Assembly: GCA_016617855.1 (NCBI GenBank)
Contig: JAECUM010001722.1
Location: 1-64,000 of the forward strand
Direction of reading: 5' to 3'
Length of the DNA stretch: 64,000 nucleotides
DNA from: Megalonaias nervosa
Taxonomy: Eukaryota > Mollusca > Bivalvia > Unionida > Unionidae
The notes below the pieces were generated by a model. The model was not told where the DNA came from. It saw only the letters and a list, made by a program, of their open reading frames with translations, and ran no database searches. Below are positions 1 through 11,979 of this stretch, one piece after another. Within the stretch, counting starts at the first letter, position 1, and each line of letters opens with the position of its first letter. Made by a program: the position numbers and the translations under genes.

Positions 1-629
1 TATTGTAACTCAATTCTGTCTGATTCGTCTCAATATCTACTCCAGAAACTTCAAAAAGTTCAAAACACAGCTTCTCGGATCATCCTTAGAGTACCACGAT
101 CAGAGCATGCCTCTCCCCTGCTCTCTACCCTACACTGGCTATCCATACGATCCAGAATTAAACACAAAATTTGTTCTCTGTGCTATGTTTCACTGACGGA
201 CTCCAGTCCAACATACCTATCTGACCTCACCCATGTGTACACACCTGCAAGATGCTTACGCTCCTCTTCTGACACTCGTATTCTCATTATTCTCACTATG
301 AAGATGAAATCATATGGACAACGCTCTTTTGCATACCAGGGCCCAGCAATGTGGAACGAATTGCCCACTGCACTTAGACACAAAGACACAGTGATCTCAT
401 TCAAGAGTGCTCTTAAAACTCACGTCTTTCAACTGCAAGAACAGACTTAAAGACCTAATAATGTGTCCTTGCCTTAAATATTTACAGCATATTTTCTGTT
501 TCTACTTTCGTGGTGTTTGTTTTTAATTTTGTAATCATATCATTATATATGTTTTTTAAGTGTTGTCAAATGTTGTAAAGCGCTTAGAGCTTCTAAAGAT
601 TAGGTGCTATACAAAGTCCTCATTATTAT

Positions 630-633
<4 letters not shown>
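1..633 (+). mobile_element. 3' end of a non-LTR (LINE) retrotransposon: RT ORF C-terminus plus 3' UTR
   Basis: Frame 1 is open from the window edge to a TAA at 448-450 (149 codons, 5' part cut off by the window). The translation has the hallmark tail found C-terminal to the reverse transcriptase domain in CR1/L2/Rex-like LINEs: LQKVQNTASRIILRV near residues 22-36, STLHWLSIRSRIKHKI near 48-63, then VYTPARCLRSSSDTR, YGQRSFAYQGPAMWNELP and SFKSALKTHVF. In intact elements this ORF copies the element's RNA at a nicked target. After the stop comes about 180 bp of 3' UTR with a GCGCTTAGAGC...GGTGCTATACAAA block and an ATT-repeat end, typical of L2/CR1-like 3' termini, running into a TA microsatellite. 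No frameshift is visible in the piece present, so the copy looks fairly young, but it cannot be judged complete. The exact LINE clade is uncertain. Confidence 0.9.

Positions 634-694
<61 letters not shown>
634..694. repeat. (TA)n microsatellite
   Basis: About 30 uninterrupted TA dinucleotides directly follow the ATT-rich tail of the LINE. It probably grew from the retrotransposon's 3' simple-repeat tail. Confidence 0.95.
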
Positions 695-697
<3 letters not shown>

Positions 698-726
698 TTT
701 ATTTTAATGTAATTTTCTTTTCTTAA

Positions 727-905
727 CATTGGGAGAAAAAAGTGCTAGGGTCAGATGGTCGGCTGACCTGAAAAATATTTTTTTGTTTGGCTGAAGGCAG
801 TTGGTTTTAGCAATGTCCATCTAATTTCTGTTAATTCTTTTGGCAGGTTTTGTGATTAGGTCATTTCAGGTAATATATTGAGCATCTTTGTTCCATGAAC
901 ATGTT
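727..905 (+). repeat. Dispersed repeat family G, copy 1
   Basis: Contains GGGAGAAAAAAGTGCTAGGG, then a GGTCGGCTGACCTG segment and a TTTTTTTGTTTGGC block, and ends near GTCATTTCAGG. The same block order recurs at about 3165-3238 (inverted), 22430-22545, 26930-27035 (inverted) and 46548-46625. No coding capacity and no clear termini are visible, so I treat it as an unclassified interspersed repeat. Boundaries are approximate. Confidence 0.6.
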
Positions 906-1076
906 TCTTGTTTGCATGCATACACCCTGACAGATGTAGGTAAGGGGAATATATTGATAACTTGTCTGTCCATCACACCACATTAACCCACTGTTGGCTG
1001 GGTGATCAAGAATAGGCCAGATGTGTTCTCCAGAATGTTATAAGAAGTGATACATAGGGCAGCAGCTGTGTTAACC

Positions 1077-1182
1077 CTTTGATTGAGTGCAGGGTCTGAA
1101 TTTTACCACCAGATCAGCCCAGGCTGGCTGTCATAGTATGTCTTTGGGCAAGGCACTTTACTACAATTACCTTACCTATTTG
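1077..1182 (+). mobile_element. SINE group C body fragment
   Basis: Holds the group C body motif CTTTGGGCAAGGCACTTTAC followed by AATTACCTTACC, preceded by CCAGATCAGCCCAGGCTGGC. The tRNA-like head is degraded or missing. It matches the body of the SINEs near 9112-9281 and 19548-19937. Confidence 0.55.
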
Positions 1183-3048
1183 CCTGTCTGTGCCATAGAA
1201 TTCCAGAAGTACAAACTATATTAAATTCTGCATTTAAGTCATTTCAGGCACTGTTGTGTGGCATCTGTATTCATGAAATATATTTTCTTTTATTAAACTG
1301 GTCTTCTACTGACAGTTATGGAGAATATATGCAAAAGATGTATTTATTTTTCAGTTTTTAAATGTAAGTTATAGTTGTAGATTGCATTGTGTTCGCTCAT
1401 CATTTGATAGAAAATTAACCATATCTCATTTATCTGCAAGTTACCTGAGCATCTATCAAGGTGCACCTTATAGAAAAATGACTGGCAAGGCAGGACCAAA
1501 AGTTTTATATGTAGTTGTATATAAAGTACACCAGTTAATCAAAAGAAAGCTCCAAAAATATGAGCAGGAATAACTTTTAATTAACCCAGGAAATTTATGT
1601 TTTTGTGAGAAATTGTGTTTTTAGAGCAAGACTGGTGCATGAGAAAGTCTGAAATTATGTGAGATTTTAACCATGTTCTTGAGATATCACTGGTATTGGC
1701 TTGCTAATCACTTCACATTATAATTTTCTTGCATATCCATGTTGGTACTGCAATTTACTGTGTAAAATGTCTTCCACATTTCCACATATACATAGTTTTA
1801 GTTTTAGAGTCATTCCAGCTTACAGAGTGTGAAGGTTAAAGGTCATAGCCCATATTGTACCTGCAGAAAGTGCTCTTAGTCCTTTGCCCTTTAGCTGTCA
1901 GTAAAACTTATATGTCTGCAATGTTTCTCACAGGTAAGGGGGTCTGCAATAATAGGACAAGTGTACTTGACATGGAGCTTTGGTGATAATAGCCAATAAG
2001 GCTTAAGAAGCCATCTCACAAAAACACCTGGGGTAGCTGTGTGTTCAGCACAAGTAAGGGTTACAGGAAAGCTAGGTACAGTTCAGTCTTGCAATAATAG
2101 GACTTATTCTCCTGATTTCTTTTAAATGTTGACATGTTTATAACAGGTGTAAATAAGATCAGTTTAAATTAGATGTACAATGTGGTGGTGGATCATTACA
2201 AATGGGAGTCAAAAGCATTGGGACAACCACTGGTGAGCCAATGCAGTTCTCTTTAGTTGACATTTTGGGATAATCCATCACATTTTAATGGAAAGGGTTT
2301 AAGTTGGATCAGTCAGTTTTTAATGTTAATAAGCTGCATGAAGTTTGGAAAGAAAAGGTGTTTTATCAGGGACAATTCAGAGGGTGTCATTTACAGTGTA
2401 ATCCTTTAAATTTATCCCCTTCTGAATAACATTTTTGATGGTTTGATTTTTCCATCAGTTCTTGGAACAGTTCAGAATAATTCACATTTGATGCATCTAA
2501 ATCCAAGCTTAAAACTCATGTTGATGGACTAAAATGCGTACATTGTTTTAACTGAGTTGAAGGCCTAAGAGAAATGAGGGAGCTTGGTTGACAGAAATGG
2601 ATGGAGAAAAACTTGGACTGAATAACTACTGATCTGTTTTTAAATTCCTCAGTGAATCTTGTTTATTTTTGTTTTTAATTGACTCATCTAAGTCTACAGG
2701 GTACTTTGTCAAACTTAATCAATTCTGGCAGAGTTAGAATACTGCATTGTTTTTCTTGTAGGCACCACTTTCAGTGTGTGCACACTTTTGCTAAGAGAAA
2801 CATGCTTTTGCTGAGAGAAACAGGTTGAGCGGTAGTTGATTGTTAATGTTTACTGGCAATCTGATAGGGATCTGATGGACACTAATTAGAGGTGATGTTC
2901 TGTTGACATTGTCAGGTTCACCAATCAAATCACAACTTTTAAATTCATGAAAGTGACAAATGTCATTTGAACCATATAATTATGAACAATAACTCTCGGT
3001 AACACAATTATGCAATGTTATGTCTGATAGGATACTAATAACAAAACT
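1183..3048. other. Intergenic stretch with no recognised gene
   Basis: AT-rich DNA with only short chance frames. A short direct repeat (TTTTGCTAAGAGAAACATGC / TTTTGCTGAGAGAAACAGG) lies near 2787-2824. I see nothing else supportable. Confidence 0.5.
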
Positions 3049-3136
3049 GAAAATTCCAGTGGTCACCAAAACATGAACTTTTAGTCTGTCAGATCTACAC
3101 ATGGGACTGTGGTGATCTGACTTTAATCAGATTGTG
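3049..3136 (+). mobile_element. Palindromic MITE group D, single-arm fragment
   Basis: GTGGTCACCAAAACATGAAC...GTCAGATCTACACATG...GATCTGACTTTAATCAGATT matches the right arm of the full element at 38787-39110. Only one arm is present, so this is a truncated or solo arm. Confidence 0.6.
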
Positions 3137-3164
3137 TCCACTGTGGTCCAAAATAAAATACATA

Positions 3165-3238
3165 TGGTTCCAGTCGCCTCTCTGTCCCTGTTTCTCATTG
3201 CCAACCCTAGCACTTTTTCCCCCATTGTTTTAAAGAAA
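3165..3238 (-). repeat. Dispersed repeat family G, copy 2
   Basis: The reverse complement reads GGGGGAAAAAGTGCTAGGG then TTGGCAATGAGAAACAGGG, closely matching copy 1 and the 22.4 kb and 27.0 kb copies. Confidence 0.6.
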
Positions 3239-3696
3239 AATCAAAAATTCTTATTAAATATATATATAATGTTTAAAAACCCCACTTGCTTACCCTAATT
3301 TTAAAATTAGTGCAATGGCTGTCACCTTTCTGAAGAAAGCTGAACTGAGTGAAACAAATGAAAAAGTTTTGTTTGTACCTGACTACCAGATTGTAAGAAA
3401 TCATTTTCAGTTTATAAATCAGAACAAAGTATACAATATTTCGTCCAGAATTTTCAGTACTGCAGTTGAAAAAGTCCAAATTCATGAATTTTATATCTGC
3501 ATGCGACACATCATTGGCCTTATTCACATACTGAGAAAAATGAGATTAAGAAGATTGCAGTGGATCAGCGACTGTTGGGAACATCAAGACAGCAACATAA
3601 AACAGTAGGCAATTGTCTGCAGCTTTACATGTCTTGGTTTTTGTGGTGTTCTCTATTCACTGCTACATTAACTGGCAGAGGAGCTGAGAAAGATGA

Positions 3697-5000
3697 TGTG
3701 ACCAGGCAGTGCTGGATTAAGGCCTTCCAGGGCCCTAAGCACTGAAAATATTATGGTGCCCCCACCTTTTACAAAATGTGAAACTCAAAAAAACTCATAC
3801 TGTAAGAACAATTGGTCTGATACATCAAAGAAAGGGATTGTCATGAAGCTTTTACACCATTCCAAGAAATACATATCACAAGGAGAATACAGAGGTGCAT
3901 CAAGAGATGTTAAATTCAGCCACAGAAGAGATAGGAAAATTCATGCTATATAGATATTTAGCTAGAGAGGGTCTATTGGGCATGGCACCTGGTAATTGTA
4001 GTAACATTGAATCTTTAATAGAATAAAAAGATAGAAAGTGTCAACAATTAAGAGGACTAAAATACATCGTGCAAGAGCATGAAAGAGAAAATTGAGGAGA
4101 AAAGGAAAAGGAAAGTGAAGATGATTACAATGATATAGAACCATCTAAATGCTTACATGAATACCAGTCAAGTTTTAAGCCATATGAGACAAAATCATCC
4201 ACCAGTAAATCGGCTGATGTGAAAAATTTCTTCTTGAGTTCATCAAAGCAATATCTGCTCCTGGAGATGCAAGTGAGCTAAAGGAAGATTTGCACAAAGA
4301 CTTCAACCATTTTTTTTTTTTTACAAATGTCAAGATTGTTCCAAATACCATAAAGGAAGACATGAAAGATTCAGTTTTAGAATTTACCATTGTGAAGTTC
4401 AAGACATCAGCGTCAACTGGAGACTGGAGTGTACAATACATATCAAGTTGATGGGACCTCTTCCAAATTTATGTCGCATTGTTACGTATGAGGAAAAATA
4501 TTCATTTACTCCAGACACACCCAAAGTTCTACAAGGACAAAACAAGAGCCTGAAGGAAAAATATTTGTCTTTCACTTGTAGGAAGTAAAAGAGGTGATCT
4601 GTGTAAAAACATTTTGCAAGCCTTTCATTGTGGAAACATCAACCGGCAAGAAACTTATAAGTTGTTTAGGCTGTAACATTGATCAGCTTCTTCTTAAACA
4701 GAATGTGACCCTGGATATAGATAGTGAAGATCTGCTGACAGCATGTCATTGCCATAAGGACCTTCAGTACATGCAGTCCATTCATGACACCACTATGTGC
4801 TTGATTTAATGCTGAGTTGTCTCATTGAAATTCTGTCATCAACTTTGTACCCTCAGTGGATTTTGATACAGTCCTCATTCATCTCTTTGATACCAGTCTC
4901 CACTGAAAGAGAAAGAAAACTGGAACTTTTAAACGCTCTGTTTATGTTTGGTTACAGAAACAAATGCCTGGGCTGTGCAACATCACTAAAATAATGAAAG
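3697..5000 (+). pseudogene. Degenerate hAT-like transposon remnant (tentative)
   Basis: The stretch near 3706 begins CAGTGCTGGATTAAGGCC and continues GGGCCCTAAGCACTG and GGTGCCCCCACC, an arrangement typical of the 5' ends of some ZMYM/hAT-type DNA transposons. Downstream are several short + strand frames: 3753-3953, then a Lys/Arg-rich patch near 4075-4120, 4594-4809 and 4797-4994. They sit in different frames and are broken by stops, as expected for a decayed transposase. I could not recognise the catalytic residues or the C-terminal dimerisation motif, and no matching right-hand terminus was found. It could instead be unrelated broken coding DNA. Confidence 0.3.
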
Positions 5001-6363
5001 ATAACTAGATAGGAAGTACATGTACTCAGCAGCTCTGATTGCCATCATATTTTGCATGTAAGGAAATGACATTTTACTATGAAATTATGGAATTTCATGT
5101 GAAATGGTTTTAATGAGGACTTTTGACAATCAAGACCTTCAGCTTTCAAATGTTTTCACGTTGAAATCAATGAGAAAAATGAGTCAGTTTCATCCATAAG
5201 GCTAAATGTTGATGCATGCATTTCCTTGTTAAAGAAAATGTATTGTCCAGAGATCTACGATATGGCTGTATTGTCCTTTTTTGAAGTGAGACAATTATAT
5301 AAATGTCTGGCAAAGAAGAACTCAGACATGTGTACCCCAGGAAATGCACTGAGAGAGTTAGGAAGCATAATTCAATATCAGATTATTTATACAGTAAAAT
5401 GGAGTCATGTGGCCTCTTTGGTGGGTAATAAAAGTAGGTGCAAGTATATATGTGCTTCATTGGCACAGTTACCATCTTAACTCAATGCATATTAAATGAG
5501 AAATATACATATAGTAGAAACAGAGATTGCATATATAATATTTTACTTTGTTCAGAGAACCACACATTGGTACATATATGTGTATACTGTGTGTGTGCAT
5601 GTGTGTGTATGTGTGTGTACAATATGCATACATGCATCTAATGTATAGCATGAATAGAGTGTCAAAACTGTACTCCACAGTCAATCACATGACATGCATT
5701 GAATCCATAATGCATATAATTCAATCGAAAATATGTACACAAATTTAAAATATTCAATAATTTTGTCTCTGATCATTGTGTGTCTGAATGGAATGGAAAA
5801 AAAAGAGCAAAATTATGTAAGGAAAGACGAAGCACATTTACAGTTCCGTATGTTCTGAGGTCAATAAATGGTGTCTGTATAAATTTTATACTGCTAGAAT
5901 TTTCTCATCTGCAAATCAGAATACTTTGTTGTTGTTTTAAAAACTGATTGATTTTCAGCTGTTTTCTGTTAGTGTCACATTTGCTGTCCTAGGATGGTCA
6001 AATTGTTAATACCTAAAATTGTTACTGTTTGACGCATCCTGTCCAGGGCTTCTAGCTTCTCTTTAACGATAAAAGCTTGAATTTTCTGTGTACTGTTATC
6101 CATTGTAAATGCCCACTAAAATTAACACTTTCACATCTATGCATTTCAATGACTACATCAAAAATAATTTCATTCAACAATGGGGTCATTTTTAAAGATA
6201 AAGTGTGACATTATTCATTGGCCAGCTAATTGTGTTCTAACAACACCACCAAGCCACATGCACATGTTGGCTGCTTTCATTTTTTGATGTTTTATAAATC
6301 GCTACCTCATAATTTGAAGTTTTAGCCCTGTGATTGACTTTGATGATTGGCAGTGTACTTAAT
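5001..6363. other. Intergenic stretch, GT-rich patch only
   Basis: AT-rich sequence without a supportable gene. It contains an imperfect GT/TG-rich tract near 5583-5625. Confidence 0.5.
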
Positions 6364-6507
6364 ATGTGTGTGTGTGTGTTTGATTTGGATTTTTAATGCA
6401 GCTGTTAGTAACATTTTAAGTCTTTGGTGTTACTTGGCTGGGGTTCGAACCCGCGACCTCCCACATCCGAGGTGGACACTCTAACTACTAGGCCACCACA
6501 GCAGTCA
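6364..6507 (-). mobile_element. SINE group A, internally deleted copy
   Basis: Read on the - strand it starts with a tRNA-like head: A-box region GTGGCCTAGTAGTTAGAGTG and B-box region GGTCGCGGGTTCGAACCCC. It then has the CCAAAGACTTAAAA...GTTACTAACAGCTGC body and jumps straight to the TTAAAAATCCAAATCA tail and a CA repeat. Compared with the long copy at 53948-54275, about 190 bp of the middle is missing. The promoter boxes are the best preserved of all copies here. Confidence 0.85.
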
Positions 6508-7016
6508 GGCAATGTACTTGAAATGATTTATAAATTGTGGTGAGAATCTTTATCAACCACTGCATTGTTTGATGCTTGGTTGTGTATGCAGTTTAAAGAA
6601 CAAATATATGTTGGATATTGTTTGAGCAACAATTGTATACAGAATGCATTGAAGACGAACACAAGGAAGACTTAATGGCTTCATTGTTCATGAATCAGCA
6701 ATAATAAGATTAACACTTATGAGGAGACATCTTCAACAATAAACTTACACCAAAGTTCTCAAAAGGCCATTGGTTCAGTACTTGTATTTCCAATTATGAT
6801 TATTTTGCATAAAACTTCAAGAAATTTATGAAATTCTAAAATTTCAGGAGACATGCCCTGATTGTATTATATTCTAATACAATACGTGATCTCTTTTCCA
6901 AAATGCTAATAAACTTTTTACACATTATTTTTCATTCTTTTAAGAAAAAAATATGTTGAATTTATTAAATTATGATGTATTCTGTTGGTTTTAAAATGCT
7001 ATGAATCCTATAAAAT

Positions 7017-7029
7017 CCCCCCCCCCCCA
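7017..7029. repeat. Poly-C tract
   Basis: A run of about 12 C residues in AT-rich DNA. Confidence 0.8.
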
Positions 7030-7185
7030 AAATTGTAGGTGCATCATTGTGTGAGATTGACAAATTAGAAACTGATAGGAGATAACAATTGTATGGACTG
7101 TTCATAAAGCCATTTAAAATGTTCGTTTGTGGCTGGAAAAATACATGAAGTTATGAGGCATTTTTAATAAATTCATATTCATAAA

Positions 7186-7288
7186 AATGACACTCATTAC
7201 TAAGTTACATGTGTCTGCATCAACTATGTGTTGTAATGACACTCAATAAATATTAAGTCACATGTGGCTGCATCAACTGTGTGTTGTA
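7186..7288. repeat. Tandem duplication, two units of ~49-54 bp
   Basis: AATGACACTCA...TAAGTTACATGTGTCTGC is followed by a second unit, AATGACACTCA...TAAGTCACATGTGGCTGC. Both units end in ATCAACT.TGTGTTGT. Unit starts are 49 bp apart. Confidence 0.8.
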
Positions 7289-7744
7289 GGTCACTATGTG
7301 GACATTAACTGGAGGTATACAGTAGTTAATACCAACCAGCAAGAATGCATCACCCTCACAGAGTCAAATTGATAGTAGAGGGTAATTTAACTGGGGTGTC
7401 ATATTACCATGGATGGAATCTATCCAAATTCTTGGGGCCTTTTTCATTGCTGAAAATATGATGTCTGAGGAAAGCTGTATTGTTAACATCAGCACAGTTT
7501 TTGAACTAACTGGAGTGTTTCAGCCCTTTGAATGTGGGAATGCTTTTCCATTTGTTGCAATCCATAAATGACAGAGTATGTACATTAGTACTTATGTGCA
7601 GAGTAACAACTGTCAATTTAAACTGTGGAACTGTACAAGAAAGGTCTTGACCCAGTTGTTGGAACACACACTGAATCATTGTTGATTTCCCAGTTGAAAT
7701 CAAAAAATGGGTATATCAGACATACATTTATTCTTGAGCTGTTT

Positions 7745-7814
7745 AAATATTCACCAGACATGAGGAGGATGCAGAGGAAATATTCACCAGACATGAGGAG
7801 GATGCAGAGGAAAT
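7745..7814. repeat. Perfect 33-bp tandem duplication
   Basis: Two identical 33-bp units (AAATATTCACCAGACATGAG... and its copy 33 bp later). The length is a multiple of three and the units lie in a 69-codon chance frame, so the frame shows an 11-residue repeat. I do not regard that frame as a gene. Confidence 0.9.
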
Positions 7815-9111
7815 TAATTAAACCAATCGGCTGATGGCTGATTGTGTCACAGTTTTGAATGAACAAACCAGACTTTATAGAGAAGAATCATTGTGGTGGC
7901 AGGTGCAAGGTTCATTGGGAGAGGTACATTGGACAACAGCTGCTCATAGTCAGAATGCAAGGCAGCTACACAGATTTTCTCTCCTCTGATAGAGCAAAAT
8001 AAAAGGAAACTGGTTTTATCATGGGAGACTACCAGCAAACTGTGCTCCAAAAGGAATTGGGGTCATAATTTTGGCTTGAGCAATTAGCACATCTGTAACA
8101 AAGAATGATTCAATCCTTCAGCAACTGACACTCTGTAATAAAATTTGTGGATACAATACATTGAGGAAATTGAGTTTTCAGTACAAACAAAACCCTAATG
8201 AAATGCATATGGCATAAACCCAACAGTTTAATATTTACCTCATAGGGTACATTTGGCATAACGACGATGTCCAACCCTTTCTCCCTTTATTTTAAAGATA
8301 TTCCATTGATTAACTCTAGACAGATGTCAAATATCTAAACATTTCTTATTGTGGCATAGGTCTGATATGTTCCAGTCTATGAACGGATAAAATTTTGTAT
8401 TTTGTGTATTTGTGCAAGTTTCCTTATCTCATGTGAATGATCTTCGCTGCAAAATGTACATACGCAAACAGTATGCATGCTTTGTTTGACAAGTTAACTG
8501 TTCATTCTCCTTTACCGAGAAGGAAGGAGTTTGTTGTGATCTTGTGCTGGCTGTGCTCTTCGTTAGTCTTGGGTGTACGTGTTTGATCCTTGGTTTCAGC
8601 ATCTGCAGGTAAAGTTGTTGCATGTCCAAGGTAGGTACTTGCCTGTGCATCTCCTTGGTTTCCTGAACCTCAGAATCACATATCTTTTTCCTTATTCACA
8701 CAAGAGGTTTTAGACTTTGTCAAAACAGGTATAATTATACCAGTGTAAGATTTCCTTCATGAGAACATGCAAAAAATTGTCTTGCCATGGGATTGTTATC
8801 CCAGTTTTGTATGCATGTTCAATCTGGTTTATGTAACAATTGTGCACTGTTCACTAGAGTGAATGTGTAATTAGTGTTGTTATCTATGAGACATGCACAT
8901 CTTACTGTAAACAAAATGGTGATATGAAGGCAGGATGAAAGCAAACACTAATTAAAAAATTCAGGAAGATTTGGAGACTTGCACTTAAGAAGATGTTGAC
9001 GCGTGAACACAAATTGTACTCTTACAGCTATGTAGATATACGGTAATTAAGCTGGTAAAGAAACTGACACAAAAACAAAGTATGAACCATTAATGTGTGT
9101 TTATTTGAGTT
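7815..9111. other. Upstream region with no recognised gene
   Basis: About 1.3 kb of AT-rich DNA upstream of the first anoctamin coding exon. Part of it may be promoter or an untranslated first exon, but no core promoter element can be assigned with confidence. Confidence 0.4.
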
Positions 9112-9281
9112 TGGAGGGCGGGTAACAGCACTTTGTCAAGGAAATGGAAGACAAGTGCCTTTCTTAAAAGATAAGGTCACAGAGGCAACCATTCCTGGAC
9201 TGACCTGGATGGGTATTGAATCTAGGACCCATGGATTAGGAGTCTATTTCTCTACCAACTTGAGCTACTGCAGCTCCCTAA
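9112..9281 (-). mobile_element. SINE group C (tRNA-headed)
   Basis: On the - strand: GCAGTAGCTCAAGTTGGTAG (A-box region), then CCTAGATTCAATACCC (B-box region), then a body with AAGAAAGGCACTTGTC. It ends immediately beside the hAT MITE at 9291. Confidence 0.7.
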
Positions 9282-9290
9282 TGTGTACGT

Positions 9291-9466
9291 CAGGGGTCTC
9301 AAACATGTGGCCCATAGGCCGCATGCTGCCTACCAAGCCGTATCCTGTGGCCCACAAAATGATTGGCATCACAAGGTGTCATGAGAGATAACAAAGGTGT
9401 GTGGCCCTTGGACCATCAAAAATGCCTTCATGAGGCCCTCAGGGTGGTTTGCATTTGAGACCCCTG
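9291..9466. mobile_element. hAT-type MITE with TIRs and 8-bp target-site duplication
   Basis: Starts CAGGGGTCTCAAA and ends TTTGAGACCCCTG, giving perfect 13-bp terminal inverted repeats of the CAGGGGTC hAT type. It is flanked by GTGTACGT (9283-9290) and GTGTATGT (9467-9474), an 8-bp duplication with one mismatch. At 176 bp it has no coding capacity and would rely on a hAT transposase elsewhere. It lies 92 bp upstream of the first coding exon. Confidence 0.93.
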
Positions 9467-9594
9467 GTGTATGTGATAATCATGTTAGAATTTGTTGCAC
9501 ACTAGTTTATGTACAGCTAAATAGAGTTAAAAGCGTTTACTATGCTGAATATTTTCAGAACTAACTGAGCACAACTTGAGAGTAGCCATCAACC

Positions 9595-9658
9595 ATGGCC
9601 ACAGTTAATGATGATGATGTCAAGATTCAGATGCTGAAAGCTGATGGAGTGGCACATG
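9595..9658 (+). CDS. Anoctamin (TMEM16) family protein, coding exon 1 (start codon)
   Basis: First coding exon of an anoctamin, the family of calcium-regulated chloride channels and lipid scramblases of cell membranes. The ATG at 9595 sits in a good initiation context (AACCATGG). An in-frame TAG at 9583-9585, in the same exon, rules out an upstream extension within that exon. The exon likely begins near 9559, after an ATTTTCAG acceptor, so an untranslated first exon may lie upstream; alternatively transcription starts nearby. It encodes 21 residues beginning MATVNDDDVKIQML plus one base, and ends at a strong donor, G|GTGAGT (phase 1). The acidic tail itself is not family-diagnostic. The assignment rests on in-frame joining to the downstream domain exons. 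Paralogue unknown. Confidence 0.75.
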
Positions 9659-10231
9659 GTGAGTTTTCATGTTATGTACAATTAATTTTCTGTAGAATTA
9701 GATTCAACTCATACACTGTATCCAACTTGGTCTGACCAGTATTTAATGTAAACCCACCCCCCTTCCCTTTGCTGATTGTTTACTTCAGGCTGATGTATTT
9801 TGTTCCCATTCCTTAAGTAAGTGTTGACATCATCAGGATTATGATGCTATCCTGTACATGATATTAAAAGAAAGATGATGTTTGGCTAATATACAAAGAA
9901 ATGGATCTTTTAACATTCCTCTGGACTGGCATACATTTTACTTTTGTTTCTTAGAGATATGATTTGGCTTGCTTTGTTTCTTATTTTTAATCTAATTGCT
10001 TTCATTAATGCTAACAGTGCCGTCTGGTGCCCCCAGATTTGGTGCATCATGTTTTTGTTTCATGTTAATTTTTTTTCCCTAGACACTGGTTTAGCTTTGC
10101 ATTGCATGGCAGTGAAAGCTGAAAAAGGTTGTGTTACCAAAGCTTGCCAGTCCATGTTTTGTGGTGGGGTGGTATATATTCTGGTCCTTCTGTCCTGTTT
10201 GTCTGTATGTCTTGTACATAATTGAGGATGC

Positions 10232-10302
10232 TGCTACAGCAGATCAGGATCTTTGTTGCTTGCAGTTTGACTTGACTTATAATTAAGCGAGTATATATGG
10301 TA
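10232..10302 (+). mobile_element. Palindromic MITE group E, right-arm fragment
   Basis: ACAGCAGATCAGGATCTTTG...TGCAGTTTGACTTGACTTAT...AAGCGAGTATATATGG matches the right arm of the element at 33066-33249 (GCGGATCAGGATCTTTGTTG...AGCGAGTACATA). Confidence 0.6.
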
Positions 10303-11979
10303 AGTCTTGTGTGAATCCAGTAGAAGGCAGTACTTTTAATGTTCCACACCCACCCACCACAAGCCAAAAAATGGACCTACTAAAATGTGGTTATGTACAA
10401 AGATTGTTTTAAGCAGCATATTAATTAATTAGTAAACATTAGATGTGATTATCTTACTGTTACTGCATTAAGAGTTTGAATTTTTACAAAAAGCTTGAGT
10501 TAAGTGAAATATTAAATCACAAATTGATTGGCCATATATATTTATCACGAAAGTAAATAAATGTAGTCATCATTTTATCTTAATATTTTCTCTAGAGCTA
10601 TGATCATCCAACTAACTTCCCACCCTTTCCTTGCAAAATTCATCTGATATAATTGTGTCTTCATATGACAGTGTTTGCATGCAAATATACATAAATTCAT
10701 GTACCCTGTACTTGTTGAAGAAGTGCATCTATATAACCATATTATATGTTACACTGACTAAAGTGATTGTATTGTATCTTTTGAGTTCTGTTTCTTCAGA
10801 CTTTTATGCAAGCCAGAACTGACCATATGATTTCAAATTGTACATCGTAGGGCATATTTCCATTGAAACAAGAGTCCAGTGTGTAATAAAACTGCATATC
10901 AAGTCTTGAAAATCATTGCTACCAAAAGTCATGACAAGAGAGTAGAGGTCCTGTAAGCAGGATTCTTTAGTCCAGAGATCTCACCAGTATGACACCTTGC
11001 TTGAAGAGCCTCCGGTTTCTGGTTCTGGATGCCCAGATTTTTGGGATATGGGACTTTCACCTTTATTTTCAAAATCGTATAGATAACTCTTGGAATAATA
11101 AGTTATTGTTCATATTTCAGTGACTTGAAGAAAATCATAGTTTTATACTTTTGTGTGATCAGAGTGTTATATATAATTAATCTGGTACATAAACATACCT
11201 TGTATATACTTATGTATACTTTTCATGTTTGGTTATATCACATTTGTGTGTCACACAATAGTATTATGTAAACACGAAAGAAAACCATGTCTCTGGAATT
11301 TAATACCCTGTCTACTTGAAAGAATAATGTCATGCAACTAACCATTTACAAGTTGTGTTCCAAATATCATGCAGAATAATTTTCTTGTTATCTTGCTTAT
11401 CTGTTAAAAAAGTGAACTCTGAGAATAGTTTTGCCCATTTGCATTACTAGTATTCTCACATACACGAGACAGGAAACTCATGAAATTTATATTCACTTGT
11501 CTGTCTTTATTTGGAATGCAAGACGAACAGTAGCCACTTTTCTGGTATTGACATCAGGATTTCTTTAAGATTTTGGTTGTAGCTTTTCATTACATATATT
11601 TCCCAAAATTTTATCCCTTCTTAGGACAAGAGGGAAAGTTTATTTTGCTTTTGTGCCTTTTATCTTTCAGATTTTTAATATGTCACAAGGTGTGGTTAAG
11701 TGCAGGCGCAAGTATCTAGGTACCAGTCACTGAGCACTGGTCACCAGGTACACGTTACTGGACTTGGGGCTTTTAGTGCCAGTCACCAGTTTCAGGGCAA
11801 TGCTCCTGAAGAACTGGTTGCTGGGATTTGATCAATAGTCTAGGGGCATGGATTGCGTCAATATCTCTTGCCCTTTTTTTTATTTTATCATTTAATCACA
11901 AGGAGTTTGGCTTTGCACACTGGGCCTGAGAAAGGGATCAAATTGATATCCTTTGTTCACAGCATTCCCTTTTAATCTT

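Noticed and set aside
6430..6507. Possible tRNA gene on the - strand
   Set aside because: A- and B-box regions are good, but the sequence continues into the group A SINE body and matches the heads at 36578 and 53948. No intact cloverleaf acceptor stem was seen.
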